Source: Ornithinimicrobium cavernae
Lineage (GTDB): Bacteria; Actinomycetota; Actinomycetes; Actinomycetales; Dermatophilaceae
DNA: 64,000 bases
Assembly: GCF_003121625.1 (NCBI RefSeq)
Contig: NZ_QDDJ01000018.1
Coordinates: forward strand, 1-64,000
Direction of reading: 5' to 3'
In this document: positions 1 through 8,974 of the stretch, one piece after another
Numbering within the stretch: position 1 is the stretch's first letter
Layout of the letters: each line of letters starts with the position of its first letter
Position numbers and translations under genes: made by a program
Notes under the pieces: model-generated
Databases searched by the model: none
The model's input: the letters and a program-made list of their open reading frames with translations, nothing else
Told to the model about the DNA's origin: nothing

Positions 1-1388
1 AGACCCCGACCAGATCACCACCGAGCAGTCCGCCCAGCTCACCAAAATCCTGCACGCCCTACCCACCGCCCAACTCAACCTCATCGTCCCCCTCACCACC
101 CTCCTCGGCACCACCGGCATCCACAACACCAGCCCCGGCCCCGAAAACGGGACGCACGGGCCGGTGGATCCCGAGGGCAACCCCATCCCCGCCGCCTTCG
201 CCAACCCCACCGCCCTCGCCAATCCTGCCGCCCTCGGGAACACCGCCAGGACCGGGACACCGTCCACGGCCAGCACCTCCGGCGCCGCAGGCCTGACCGG
301 CACGGCTGCGGGTCCTGCGAGCTGCACCTGTGCCTGCACCTGCGGCGCCACCACCACCGCATCCGCTGCCCGAGCAGCCGCCGACGGTCGACAGGACAAG
401 ACCGTCCCGACCCCGAAGCGACTCGCGGTTCGGCGGGAGAAGACCGCCCACCACCAACAGCAGCAGTGGGGAGTCCGCCCTCTGGTGAGGTGGGGGTGGG
501 TGAGGTGATCGGCAAGCACTGTCTGTTCCTGACCCCCGAGGAAGTCCGCACGGTGGCGCTCACACCGGGGTCGACGTTGTACCGGTTGCTGACCGACCCG
601 GTCACCGGGACCCTCATCGAACGGTCCACCACCGCCTACCGGTTCGACACGGCGATGCGGGCCTACATCATCGCCGCCGACGTGTTCTGCCGCGCCCCCG
701 GCTGCCTGCGCCCGGCCGCCCTGTCCCAGATCGACCACGTCCAGGAATACGGCACCCCCGGCGGACACACCTGCATCAGCAACGGCCAAGCCGCCCACGA
801 ACCCCACCACGACCTGAAGACCAAGAAACTCTGGGACGCGACCATCACAGCCAACCGAGACGTCACCTGGACCACCCTGCTGCGACGGATCTACACCACC
901 AAGGCCCACGACTACACCCAGTACACCCGCCTCCTGACCGCCGCCACCGAGCACGTCACCGACGCGGTCGCCGCCGGGACCGACCCCGCCGCCGCCGTCG
1001 ACACCGCCATCTACCAGGCCCTGTCCTACCGACCCCCCACCGGCCGCCTCGCCGCCGCCGATGACGACCCCTGGGACACCGAGCAACAGTTCACCAGCTG
1101 GGACCAGATCACCCTCACCCACACCCCCCAGAACGGGCGCCGCACCTACCACCCCGACCCCCACACCACCCGCGCCGAACACGACCGCCACCAAGACGCG
1201 TCCACCACGACCGCCACACCCAGCAACGACGGGACGACCCCCACACCACCCGCGCCGAACACGACCGCCACCAAGACGCGTCCACCACGACCGCCACACC
1301 CAGCAACGACGGGACGACCGCCACACCCCGCAGCGACGGCCCGACCACCCCCTGGACACACGACCCCGACGCCCCACCACCCTTCTGA
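1..1388 (+). pseudogene. DUF222/HNH endonuclease-like gene, 5' truncated by window, two frame disruptions
   Basis: This is the C-terminal part of a DUF222 (13E12-type) protein with an HNH domain. One frame runs from base 2 through a DUF222-like stretch and an Ala/Thr-rich linker to a stop at 506-508. The HNH part lies only in another frame from about 466, with CRAPGC, then QIDHV and HEPHHD around 690-815. The shift probably happened in the G-rich tract at about 464-506. A second disruption is an 80-bp tandem duplication beginning at 1155. After it, a third frame restores a tail ending PWTHDPDAPPPF with stop 1386-1388, while the HNH frame instead reads on to 1710 antisense to gabD. HNH proteins of this family are common, poorly characterised actinobacterial genes. 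I call it decayed; a sequencing error at the first site is possible. Confidence 0.75.
1155..1319. repeat. 80-bp perfect tandem duplication in HNH gene tail
   Basis: Bases 1155-1234 are repeated exactly at 1235-1314, with 5 more matching bases to 1319. The unit contains CCACACCACCCGCGCCGAAC near its start and CAGCAACGACGGGACGAC near its end. Since 80 is not a multiple of 3, the second copy moves the reading frame, which fits a recent duplication that broke the tail of the HNH gene. Confidence 0.93.
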
Positions 1389-1505
1389 CGAAATGGCCCG
1401 TGATGAACGCAGGCGCTCAGTCGTCCCAGGCGACAGAAGGAATCAGGTCGCGTCCATCGAATCCCTCCCACTCTCGTCCCCAGAACGGGGCTCCAGACCA
1501 GGGGG

Positions 1506-3026
1506 TCAGGCGAGAGCGATGCCGATGTACTTGGTCTCCAAGAACTCGTCGATGCCGGTGTCGCCGCCCTCCCGACCGAGGCCGGACTCCTTGACGCCGC
1601 CGAACGGTGCGGCCGGGTTCGACACGACCCCTTGGTTGAGCCCGACCATGCCCGTCTCCAGCGCCTCGGCGACGCGCAGCGAGCGTCGCAGGTCGTTGGT
1701 GAAGACGTAGGCCACCAGCCCGAATGGGGTGTCGTTGGCCGCGGCGACGACTTCGTCCTCCGTGGAGAACGACGTGATCGCCGCGACCGGGCCGAAGATC
1801 TCCTCGCTTCCCATCCGGGCCTCCGGCGAGACGCCGCTCAGCACGGTCGGCGGGTAGAAGAAGCCCTCCCCCTCTGGCGCGGACCCACCGGTGAGAACTG
1901 TGGCACCTCGGTCGACGGCGTCCGTCACCAACTCAGTGACCTTGTCCTGCGCAGCCTCATCGATGAGCGGTCCGACACGCACGCCGGGTTCGGTCCCCCG
2001 GCCCATCGGCATACTGCTCATCTCCTCGCCCAGCCGTCGACCGAACTCCTCGGCGATCGACTCATGCACATAGATGCGGTTGGCAGCGGTGCAGGCCTCC
2101 CCCATGTTGCGCATCTTGGCCGCGAGAGCACCAGCGACCGCCTCCTCGACGTCGGCGTCCTCGAAGACGATCAGTGGTGCGTTCCCCCCGAGCTCCATCG
2201 ACGTGCGCAGCACCTTCTCCGCACACTGCTCCAGCAGGATCTTGCCGACCTTGGTCGAGCCGGTGAACGAGAGCTTGCGGGCCTTGCCCGATCGGATCAG
2301 CGGCTCCATCACCTTCCCTGCGCCCTGGCAGGTGACGATGTTGACGACTCCCTCGGGCAGGCCCGCCTCCAGCAGGATCTGTCCCAGTGCCAGCATCGAC
2401 AGCGGCGTCTGGTGGGCGGGCTTGATCACGCTGGTGCAGCCCGCGGCAATGGCCGGGCCCAGCTTGCGTGTGCCCATCGCCATCGGGAAGTTCCACGGCG
2501 TGATGAGCAGGCACGGACCAACAGGCTGTCGGGCGATGAGGAACCGCGCGCCACCAGCGGGCGCGGTCTGGTAGCCACCGCTGATCCGGGTCGCCTCCCC
2601 CGCGAAGTGCCGGAAGAACTCTGCGGCGTAGGCAATCTCTCCCTTGGCCTCAGCAACCGGCTTACCCATCTCGAGGGTCATCAGGAGTGCGAGATCGTCA
2701 ATCCGCTCGTGCAGCAGCTCGAACGCCCTGGTGAGGATGTCTGCACGCTCGCGAGGCGACATCGCGGCGAACCCCGGCTGGGCGGCGACGGCCGCATCGA
2801 GGGCCGCCATCCCGTCCGCCGGCGTGGCGTCCGCCACCTCGCACAGGACCCCGCCTGTGGACGGGTCGATCACCTCGAGCGTGGCGCCGCCCTCGGCATC
2901 GCGCCACTGCCCACCGATGAGCAGCTGGGTCGGCACCGCCTCGAGGACGGCGGCCTCCCTCGCTGAGCCTGCGACGGGCTGCGTGCTCGCTCGACTCTGA
3001 TCCGACTTCGTCACCTGGGTGCTCAT
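1506..3026 (-). CDS. gabD: Succinate-semialdehyde dehydrogenase-type aldehyde dehydrogenase
   Basis: NAD(P)-dependent aldehyde dehydrogenase of 506 aa, the usual length. Visible marks are the cofactor-binding FTGSTKVG (about residues 254-261), the catalytic Glu in ELGGNAP (E278) and the catalytic Cys in GEACTAA (C312). The succinate-semialdehyde assignment rests on family resemblance and on the divergent class III aminotransferase next door; together they would turn GABA into succinate. The start at 3026 is preferred over the longer frame (3086) because GGTGGAGGAGAG lies directly upstream. The 3' end meets a decayed HNH gene whose aberrant frame overlaps it by about 200 bases. Confidence 0.85.
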   Translation of the reverse strand: MSTQVTKSDQSRASTQPVAGSAREAAVLEAVPTQLLIGGQWRDAEGGATLEVIDPSTGGVLCEVADATPADGMAALDAAVAAQPGFAAMSPRERADILTRAFELLHERIDDLALLMTLEMGKPVAEAKGEIAYAAEFFRHFAGEATRISGGYQTAPAGGARFLIARQPVGPCLLITPWNFPMAMGTRKLGPAIAAGCTSVIKPAHQTPLSMLALGQILLEAGLPEGVVNIVTCQGAGKVMEPLIRSGKARKLSFTGSTKVGKILLEQCAEKVLRTSMELGGNAPLIVFEDADVEEAVAGALAAKMRNMGEACTAANRIYVHESIAEEFGRRLGEEMSSMPMGRGTEPGVRVGPLIDEAAQDKVTELVTDAVDRGATVLTGGSAPEGEGFFYPPTVLSGVSPEARMGSEEIFGPVAAITSFSTEDEVVAAANDTPFGLVAYVFTNDLRRSLRVAEALETGMVGLNQGVVSNPAAPFGGVKESGLGREGGDTGIDEFLETKYIGIALA

Positions 3027-3062
3027 CTCTCCTCCACCACGGATACGGCCATGAGATACGCT

Positions 3063-3076
3063 GATTGTCGACAATC
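3063..3076. promoter_or_regulatory. Perfect 14-bp palindrome, GntR-like operator
   Basis: GATTGTCGACAATC is a perfect palindrome midway between the divergent gabD and gabT starts. It contains TTGTNNACAA, which resembles sites of FadR/GntR-type regulators. A related element lies upstream of ehuB at 34004. The regulator itself is not in the window. Confidence 0.7.
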
Positions 3077-3098
3077 TAACAGACACGGAGTAGGAGCC

Positions 3099-4358
3099 AT
3101 GGCCGAACTGTCACCCGTCCTGAAGCAGGCAACCCCGGTGGTCGCGACGCGCGGCGAAGGCGTCTATCTCTTCGATGCTGAGGGTCGTCGCTATCTCGAT
3201 TTCACGGCCGGGATCGGCGTGACCAGCACCGGACACTGCCACCCGAAGGTGGTCGCTGCGGCACAGGAACAGGTCGCACAGCTGATCCACGGCCAGTACA
3301 CGACGGTCATGCACCAGCCACTACTCACCCTGACCGAGCGGCTCGGTGAGGTACTCCCGACCACGCTGGACAGGCTCTTCTTCGCCAACTCCGGCTCGGA
3401 GGCGATCGAGGCAGCCCTGCGACTGGCCCGCCAGGCCACCGGTCGGCCCAATGTCATCGTCTTCCACGGCGGGTTCCACGGGCGCACCGTGGCCGCCGCC
3501 TCGATGACCACCTCGGGGACCAAGTTCCGCTCCGGCTTCTCACCGCTCATGGCCGGCGTCCAGGTCTCACCCTTCCCCGACCCGGGGCACTTCGGCTGGT
3601 CGCAGCAGGAGACGACCGAGTTCGCACTGCGCCAGCTGGACTACACGCTGCAGACGCTGTCGGCCCCCAACGACACCGCGGCCTTCTTCGTGGAGCCGGT
3701 GCTCGGCGAGGGGGGCTACGTCCCTGCGAGCACCGAGTTTCTGGCCGGACTGCGTGAGCGCGCCGACCGCCACGGGATCCTGCTGGTCATCGACGAGGTG
3801 CAGACGGGGTGGGGCCGCACCGGAAAGTTCTGGGGCGGCGACCACTTCGATGCCCGTGGGGACATCCTGGTGACCGCCAAGGGGCTGGCCTCCGGGTTTC
3901 CACTGTCGGCCATCGCCGCCTCCCACGCCCTCATGGAGAAGGCCTGGCCCGGATCCCAGGGCGGGACCTACGGTGCGAACGCCGTGGCCTGCGCCGCCGC
4001 CATCGCCACCCTCGACGTGATCACCGAGGAGGGTCTGGTCGAGAACAGCGCCGTCCGCGGCGAACAGCTGAAGGCCGCCCTGACGGCCGTCGCGGGCCAC
4101 CACCCACAGATCACCGACGTGCGCGGCCTGGGCCTGATGATCGCCAACGAGTTCCGGGACGACGACGGCCGGCCCGACGGCGAGACGGCGAGCGCCGTCC
4201 AGCAGGAGGCGGCAAGGCGTGGGCTCCTGTTGCTCACCTGCGGCGCCTGGGGCCAGTGCGTGCGGTTCATCCCCGCACTGGTCGTCGGGGAGGACGACGT
4301 CACGGAGGCGGCCAGGATCTGGAGCGACGCGGTCACGACAGTGCTGGGCAGCGCCTGA
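3099..4358 (+). CDS. gabT: Class III aminotransferase, probable 4-aminobutyrate aminotransferase
   Basis: PLP-dependent class III aminotransferase, 419 aa. The PLP lysine is K261 in VTAKGLASG and the ring-binding Asp is D232 in LLVIDEVQTG; an NSGSEA motif sits near residues 97-102. It would transfer the amino group of GABA (or an ornithine/diaminobutyrate-like omega-amine) to 2-oxoglutarate, producing the semialdehyde that the divergent dehydrogenase oxidises. The ATG at 3099 is chosen over 3051 because GGAGTAGGAG precedes it and the longer frame would run through the operator palindrome. Substrate is inferred from neighbourhood; acetylornithine or diaminobutyrate transaminase activity cannot be excluded. 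Confidence 0.8.
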   Translation: MAELSPVLKQATPVVATRGEGVYLFDAEGRRYLDFTAGIGVTSTGHCHPKVVAAAQEQVAQLIHGQYTTVMHQPLLTLTERLGEVLPTTLDRLFFANSGSEAIEAALRLARQATGRPNVIVFHGGFHGRTVAAASMTTSGTKFRSGFSPLMAGVQVSPFPDPGHFGWSQQETTEFALRQLDYTLQTLSAPNDTAAFFVEPVLGEGGYVPASTEFLAGLRERADRHGILLVIDEVQTGWGRTGKFWGGDHFDARGDILVTAKGLASGFPLSAIAASHALMEKAWPGSQGGTYGANAVACAAAIATLDVITEEGLVENSAVRGEQLKAALTAVAGHHPQITDVRGLGLMIANEFRDDDGRPDGETASAVQQEAARRGLLLLTCGAWGQCVRFIPALVVGEDDVTEAARIWSDAVTTVLGSA

Positions 4359-4443
4359 GCAGCTGACCTACTGGCCTGCCAGTGCCTGAGCAGCAGCCCA
4401 GTGGCCGGCCCGCACCTGAGTAGCTGACCTACTGGCGGGCCAG
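4355..4443. repeat. Three degenerate ~30-bp repeats at the gabT/mrdA convergent junction
   Basis: Units starting CTGAG at 4355, 4386 and 4416 share CTGAGYAGCTGACCTACTGG; the middle one is degenerate. The first contains the gabT stop and the last the mrdA stop, so the short spacer between these convergent genes appears to consist of duplicated gene-end sequence. Confidence 0.75.
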
Positions 4444-6480
4444 CACGTCCCAGATCTGTCGGGCGGCGGGGGCGGCGACCTCACCGCCGAAGCCGCCCTC
4501 CTCCACGACGACCACGACGGCATACTGCGGGTCCGTGGTGGGCCCGTAGGACGCGTACCAGGCGGTCGAGCTCTCACCGAAGGACTCCGCCGAGCCGGTC
4601 TTGCCCGCGACCGGATAGGCGGAGAGGTCGAAGGTGGCGAAGGCGCCCGCGCCCGTGCCGACCGTGTTGACTCCCTCGAGCCCGGACCGCACGATCTCCA
4701 GGGTCTCCTCGTCGAGGCCGATGTCCCCTGCCGCCACCGGCTCGAGGTCCTTGACGACCTCGCCCTCCGGCGTCCGGACCTGGTCGGCCACCTGCGGCTC
4801 CCACAGCGTGCCCCCGTTGGCCACCGCGGCATAGATGGTCGCGATCTGCAGCGGTGTGGCCGCCAGGTCTCCCTGGCCGATCGAGAAGTTGACCGCGTCC
4901 CCGGCGCGGTACTGCCAGCCGTCGGTGCAGTTCTCCCGGGCCAGCTGCTCCAGGAACTCGCGTCGCTCCCGGTCCGTCTCCTCCGGGTAGCCCGCCTCGG
5001 CCCGGGCGCAGCTGTCCTCGCGCGTGGCCTCCCAGAAGGCCCGTTTCCACTCCCGCCCCGGGATCGTGCCTGTGGCCTCCCCGGGAAGGTCGATTCCGGT
5101 GCGCTGGCCCAGCCCGAACTCCTCCGAGGCGATCACCCACGGGTCGGTCAGGTCGGACTCCTGGCTCAGCCCGCCCTGCTCCCGCCACTCGTCGTAGGCC
5201 CAGTTGTAGAAAACGGTGTCGCAGGAGACCTCCATGATCTCCTGCACGCTCAGGGCGCCGTGGGCCTGGGACTCGAAGTTGGTGAAGCGGCGTCCGCCGA
5301 TGCTGACCGAGCCCGGGCAGGCGTACTCCTCGGTCGGGTCGACCCCGCTCTCCAGAGCGGCCGGCAGCGACACGGCCTTGAAGGTCGACGCGGGCGGGAA
5401 GGTCTCCCCGACGACGCGGTTGACCAGCGGGGCACCCGACTCCTCACCGGTCAGGTCGTCATACTCCGCCTGGGTCACGCCGGTGGTCCAGATGTCCGGG
5501 TCGTATGTCGGGTAGCTGGCGGCGGCGACGACGCCGCCGGTGCGGACGTCGAGCACCACCGCGGCGGCAGAGCGGGCCGGCCAACCGTCCTCCCGGGAGC
5601 TCTGCACCGTCTTCTCCAGGACGCGCTCGACCGCGCCCTGGACCCCGGCATCCAGGTGGGTGAGCACGTCGTGACCGTTGACCGGGTCCCGGTGGTCGAC
5701 CCGCCCGGTCACGACCCCGCGCGGGTCCACCGTCACCGTGGTCTCACCGGATGTCCCCCGCAGGGCCGCGTCATAGCTGGCTTCCAGCCCCGACCGGCCG
5801 ACCAGCTCCAGGGCGGTGAGGTCCTCCCGGGCACTCACCTCCTCCTGCGTGGGCCGCCCGAGATAGCCCAGAACGTGGGCCGCGTTGACCTCCGCAGCCG
5901 GGTAGGACCGGACCGGTGTCGTGTCGACGGCGATGCCGGGGAAACGCTCCGGGCGCTCCAGGACGGACAGGGCCTCCACCGGGTCGACGCCGAAGGCGAT
6001 CGGGATCGGCTGGTAGGGCGAGCCCGAGAAGCAGGACGGCACGGGTGGCGCCCCCTCGGTGCCACAGACCCGGGTCCGGCCCCACAAGGCCTTGACCGGC
6101 AGGTCGAGCTCGGCCGCCACCGCCTCGATGAGGGCGCGGCCCTCGTCCTCGGCCTCCATCAGCGTCTCGGGCTCGACCGTGACGACCGCGACGGGGTCGT
6201 TCGCGGCCAGCGGGCTGCCGTCGGCTGCGAGGATCCGCCCGCGGAGCGCCGGCTCGACAACAGTCCGCGTGCTGACCTCGGCCGCCTCGACGGCGATCTC
6301 CTCGTGGTTGAGGGCCTGCAGGTGCACCAGACGCCCGGCCAGCACCGTGCCCAACAGCAACACGACGGCCATCAGCGCCCAGAGCGGTCGCACCGAGCGG
6401 TGGTAACGGACGACCGGCGGGCTCGTCTGGGGGCGGGGCACCCGGACCCGCGGGCGGTCGGGGCGGCGGCTCACGCCCAT
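4429..6480 (-). CDS. mrdA: Penicillin-binding protein 2 (elongasome transpeptidase)
   Basis: Class B penicillin-binding protein, 683 aa, that cross-links peptidoglycan during elongation. After a basic Arg/Pro-rich cytosolic tail comes one membrane segment (about residues 32-50, WALMAVVLLLGTVLAG), then the dimerisation domain and the transpeptidase domain. The active-site serine is S365 in STFK, with SCD at about 419 and KTG at about 627. It is the last gene of mreB-mreC-mreD-mrdA. Its ATG (6480) overlaps the mreD stop; a GTG at 6474 in the same frame is a possible alternative. The usual partner gene rodA does not follow; gabT converges instead. Confidence 0.9.
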   Translation of the reverse strand: MGVSRRPDRPRVRVPRPQTSPPVVRYHRSVRPLWALMAVVLLLGTVLAGRLVHLQALNHEEIAVEAAEVSTRTVVEPALRGRILAADGSPLAANDPVAVVTVEPETLMEAEDEGRALIEAVAAELDLPVKALWGRTRVCGTEGAPPVPSCFSGSPYQPIPIAFGVDPVEALSVLERPERFPGIAVDTTPVRSYPAAEVNAAHVLGYLGRPTQEEVSAREDLTALELVGRSGLEASYDAALRGTSGETTVTVDPRGVVTGRVDHRDPVNGHDVLTHLDAGVQGAVERVLEKTVQSSREDGWPARSAAAVVLDVRTGGVVAAASYPTYDPDIWTTGVTQAEYDDLTGEESGAPLVNRVVGETFPPASTFKAVSLPAALESGVDPTEEYACPGSVSIGGRRFTNFESQAHGALSVQEIMEVSCDTVFYNWAYDEWREQGGLSQESDLTDPWVIASEEFGLGQRTGIDLPGEATGTIPGREWKRAFWEATREDSCARAEAGYPEETDRERREFLEQLARENCTDGWQYRAGDAVNFSIGQGDLAATPLQIATIYAAVANGGTLWEPQVADQVRTPEGEVVKDLEPVAAGDIGLDEETLEIVRSGLEGVNTVGTGAGAFATFDLSAYPVAGKTGSAESFGESSTAWYASYGPTTDPQYAVVVVVEEGGFGGEVAAPAARQIWDVLARQ

Positions 6481-6959
6481 CCCCGTTCCAGCAGGAAGCG
6501 CTCGACCCCGATCAGGAGGGGCAGCAGCAGGAGCGCGAACAGCGCGGTGGCGGCGACCGACCAGAACAGGTCCCCCGGGTGTGCGACGCCGACTCCGGCT
6601 GCCGCCGTGAGCCCGCGCACGGCCTGGATCGCCGCGGCGCCTCCGATGGTCGCGACCCACGGCACGAGCGGCGACCACGGGCCCCACCGGCTGACCGCAC
6701 CGACCAGAGCACCCGCCAGGGCGTAGGTGAGACCACCCGCACCGAGCGGCTCCCCGCCCGGCGGCACCAGGTCGACCAGCCACCCGGCAGCCAGGCCGAC
6801 CAGGGCACCGGTCACCGGTCCGTGCAGCAGCGCAGCGGCCGCGACCACCAGCACGGCCAGGTCCGGCCGACCGGGTAGCTCCTGGGAGAAGAACGTCGGG
6901 ACGAGCACCGCCCCGAGCAACAGGGCTGCACGGGCCAGGACCGCGGGCACGGTGCTCAC
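6471..6959 (-). CDS. mreD: Rod-shape membrane protein MreD
   Basis: A small, very hydrophobic protein of 162 aa with four to five predicted membrane segments, in the standard MreD position between mreC and mrdA. MreD is an integral membrane part of the elongasome linking MreC to MreB. The GTG start overlaps the mreC stop by four bases (GTGA), showing translational coupling. Sequence conservation in MreD is low, so the call rests on size, hydropathy and gene order. Confidence 0.85.
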   Translation of the reverse strand: MSTVPAVLARAALLLGAVLVPTFFSQELPGRPDLAVLVVAAAALLHGPVTGALVGLAAGWLVDLVPPGGEPLGAGGLTYALAGALVGAVSRWGPWSPLVPWVATIGGAAAIQAVRGLTAAAGVGVAHPGDLFWSVAATALFALLLLPLLIGVERFLLERGWA

Positions 6960-7795
6960 CGGTTGCCCCCGAGCACGACGACCGCGACGAGGTCGAGGGT
7001 GTCCGGATCGACGAAGGGCGCCACCACGGCGGTCTCGCCGAGCTGCCCGCTGTGGGGGTCCACCGAGGTGACGGTCCCGAGCGGGATCCCCGCGACATAC
7101 GGGACCGACTCGGGGCTGCCCAGGGTGGTGACCAGGTCACCCTCGGCGATGTCGCTGTCGCCGACGGACGTGAGGGTGAGCTCGCCGGAGGCCCGGGGCG
7201 GCAGGCCGGGGGCGGCGCGGCCGTCGACCGAGCCGAGGGCGCCGTCCTCGCCGAACCGGACGCCCACGACGACGTCCGAGCCGCCGAGGAGCACGACATC
7301 GGCGCTGCTGGGAGCTGCCCGCACCACCCGGCCGACCAGGCCGGCGGAGCTGACCACGGTCTGGTCGACAGCCACACCGTCCCGCTCGCCGGCGTCGATC
7401 GTCACCGTCCGACCACCGACGGGCGTGCCGACGGAGGAGAAGCCGACGACGCGGGCGGGGAGCAGCTCATGGCCGCCCCACCCCTCGGCCGCCCGCTCCA
7501 GCTCGGTGAGCTGCTCGGAGGTCCTGACCTGCGCCTCCAGCTCCTTGACCCGTGCATCGAGCGCGTCGCGCTCCCGGGTGAGGTCGGTGAGCTCGGTGTC
7601 CGTCCAGCCGGTCATCGCGGACTGGGCGGGTGCCAGGACGGTGGCCGCCGCCCGGCGAAGCGGTGCGGTGGCCGACGGCCGGGCCAGGTCCACCAGCAGC
7701 ACCAGGACCGTGAGGGCGAGGAGGATGCCGAGCAGCGCGGGTCGGGTGAGCCCACCGAGGTGGTGCGGAACGAGCCGCCGGAGGAGCTGTCTCAC
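6956..7795 (-). CDS. mreC: Rod-shape protein MreC
   Basis: 279 aa. It has a short cytosolic N-terminus, one membrane helix (about residues 20-40, ALLGILLALTVLVLLVDLA), a coiled-coil (about 65-95) and the beta-barrel domain with the family pattern ARVVGFSSVGTPVGGRTVTID and GLVGRVV. MreC is the periplasm-facing scaffold that activates PBP2. The GTG at 7795, two bases after the mreB stop, is chosen; the open frame extends 20 codons further but would overlap mreB. Confidence 0.9.
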   Translation of the reverse strand: MRQLLRRLVPHHLGGLTRPALLGILLALTVLVLLVDLARPSATAPLRRAAATVLAPAQSAMTGWTDTELTDLTRERDALDARVKELEAQVRTSEQLTELERAAEGWGGHELLPARVVGFSSVGTPVGGRTVTIDAGERDGVAVDQTVVSSAGLVGRVVRAAPSSADVVLLGGSDVVVGVRFGEDGALGSVDGRAAPGLPPRASGELTLTSVGDSDIAEGDLVTTLGSPESVPYVAGIPLGTVTSVDPHSGQLGETAVVAPFVDPDTLDLVAVVVLGGNR

Positions 7796-7797
7796 CG

Positions 7798-8847
7798 TCA
7801 GCCCCGGCGCGGGGTGACCAGCACCCGTTCGAGGGCGGAGAAGTCGTCCACGCACGCACCGGCCCCGCGAATCACCGCGCGGGCCGGGTCGTCGGCCACC
7901 CGCACGGGCACGCCGAGCTCACGCTGCAGCCGTTCGTCCAGGCCGCGCAGCAGCGACCCACCGCCGGTGAGGACCACCCCGTTGTCCAGGACGTCGCCGG
8001 AGAGCTCCGGCGGGCAGATGTCCAGCACGGCCTTGACGACGTCGACGACCTGCAGCACCGCCGGCTCGACCATCCGCCGCACCTGGGTCGAGGTGAGGGT
8101 GACGGTCTTGGGCAGCCCGGTGCTGACGTCGCGACCGCGCACCCGCAGGTCCAGCTCCTCGGCGAGTGGGTAGGCGGACCCGATGCCGATCTTGATGTCC
8201 TGCGCGCTGCGCTCACCGAGCAACAGGTCGTGGGCGGCACGCACTCCGGCGACCACCGCCTCGTCCACGTCGTCCCCCCCGACCCGCAGACTGCGTGCGT
8301 TGACCACCCCGCCGAGGCTGATGACGGCGACCTCGGTGGTGCCGCCGCCGATGTCGACGACCACGCTCGCAGTGGCGTCGTGCACCGGGAGCCCGGCCCC
8401 GATCGCGGCCGCCATCGCCTCCTCGAGCACGTAGACCTGACGCGCGCCCGAGTTGAGGGCGGTGTCCTCGAGGGCCCTGCGCTCGACGGGGGTCACGTTG
8501 CTCGGCACCGTCACCACCATGCGGGGCCGGATGAGCCGGGAGGTCCGCAGGCGGTGGATGAAGTGGCGCAGCAGCTGCTGGGTCAGGTCGGCGTCGGTGA
8601 CCACGCCGTCGACCATGGGCCGGACCGTCAGGACGTTCGCCGGGGTGCGTCCGAGCATCTCGACCGCGTCGTCGCCTGCCGCCACGAGGTGTCCGCTGGC
8701 CGAGTCCACCGCGACCAGGGTCGGCTGGTCCAGGACCACGCCGTTCCCCTGCTGGTGGATCAGGGTGCTGCTCGAGCCGAGGTCGAGGGCGAGGTCACGC
8801 CCCAGCAGGGCGAGGTCACGCCCCAGCAGCCCCCGTCCGATAGTCAC
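7798..8847 (-). CDS. mreB: MreB-type bacterial actin
   Basis: Actin-fold ATPase of 349 aa that directs lateral wall synthesis. Phosphate-binding loops are visible as LALDLGSSSTL near the N-terminus, VVVDIGGGTTEVAVISLGG in the middle and VVLTGGGSLLRGL near the C-terminus. First gene of the mre operon, GTG start. The N-terminus carries a 7-residue tandem repeat (LLGRDLA twice) made by a 21-bp duplication, so the first actin strand is preceded by an unusual extra segment. The LGSSSTL loop replaces the common LGTANTL, so this could be an MreB paralogue, but the operon supports the canonical role. Confidence 0.88.
   Translation of the reverse strand: MTIGRGLLGRDLALLGRDLALDLGSSSTLIHQQGNGVVLDQPTLVAVDSASGHLVAAGDDAVEMLGRTPANVLTVRPMVDGVVTDADLTQQLLRHFIHRLRTSRLIRPRMVVTVPSNVTPVERRALEDTALNSGARQVYVLEEAMAAAIGAGLPVHDATASVVVDIGGGTTEVAVISLGGVVNARSLRVGGDDVDEAVVAGVRAAHDLLLGERSAQDIKIGIGSAYPLAEELDLRVRGRDVSTGLPKTVTLTSTQVRRMVEPAVLQVVDVVKAVLDICPPELSGDVLDNGVVLTGGGSLLRGLDERLQRELGVPVRVADDPARAVIRGAGACVDDFSALERVLVTPRRG
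8787..8828. repeat. 21-bp tandem duplication at the start of mreB
   Basis: The 21-bp unit beginning GGGCGAGGTCACGCCC (plus strand) occurs twice head to tail at 8787-8807 and 8808-8828. It stays in frame and encodes LLGRDLA twice. Confidence 0.93.
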
Positions 8848-8974
8848 CCGGCGATCCTAATCTGCGGCCCTGTCCCTTCCGTGGCGGAGCGGGTGGTGTG
8901 GCGCAGCCGACCCCACGCACCGCCTCGCGCCGTCGGGTGACCGGGCCGTCCGGCATACGGTCTCTTGGCAAGGC

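Noticed and set aside
466-1710. HNH open frame as a normal 414-aa gene
   Set aside because: The beginning lacks the DUF222 part, which is in another frame, and the last 107 codons are antisense to gabD and arise from the 80-bp duplication.
5260-6726. 488-residue plus-strand open frame opposite mrdA and mreD
   Set aside because: Antisense shadow of genes with intact catalytic motifs; no ribosome binding site or domain.
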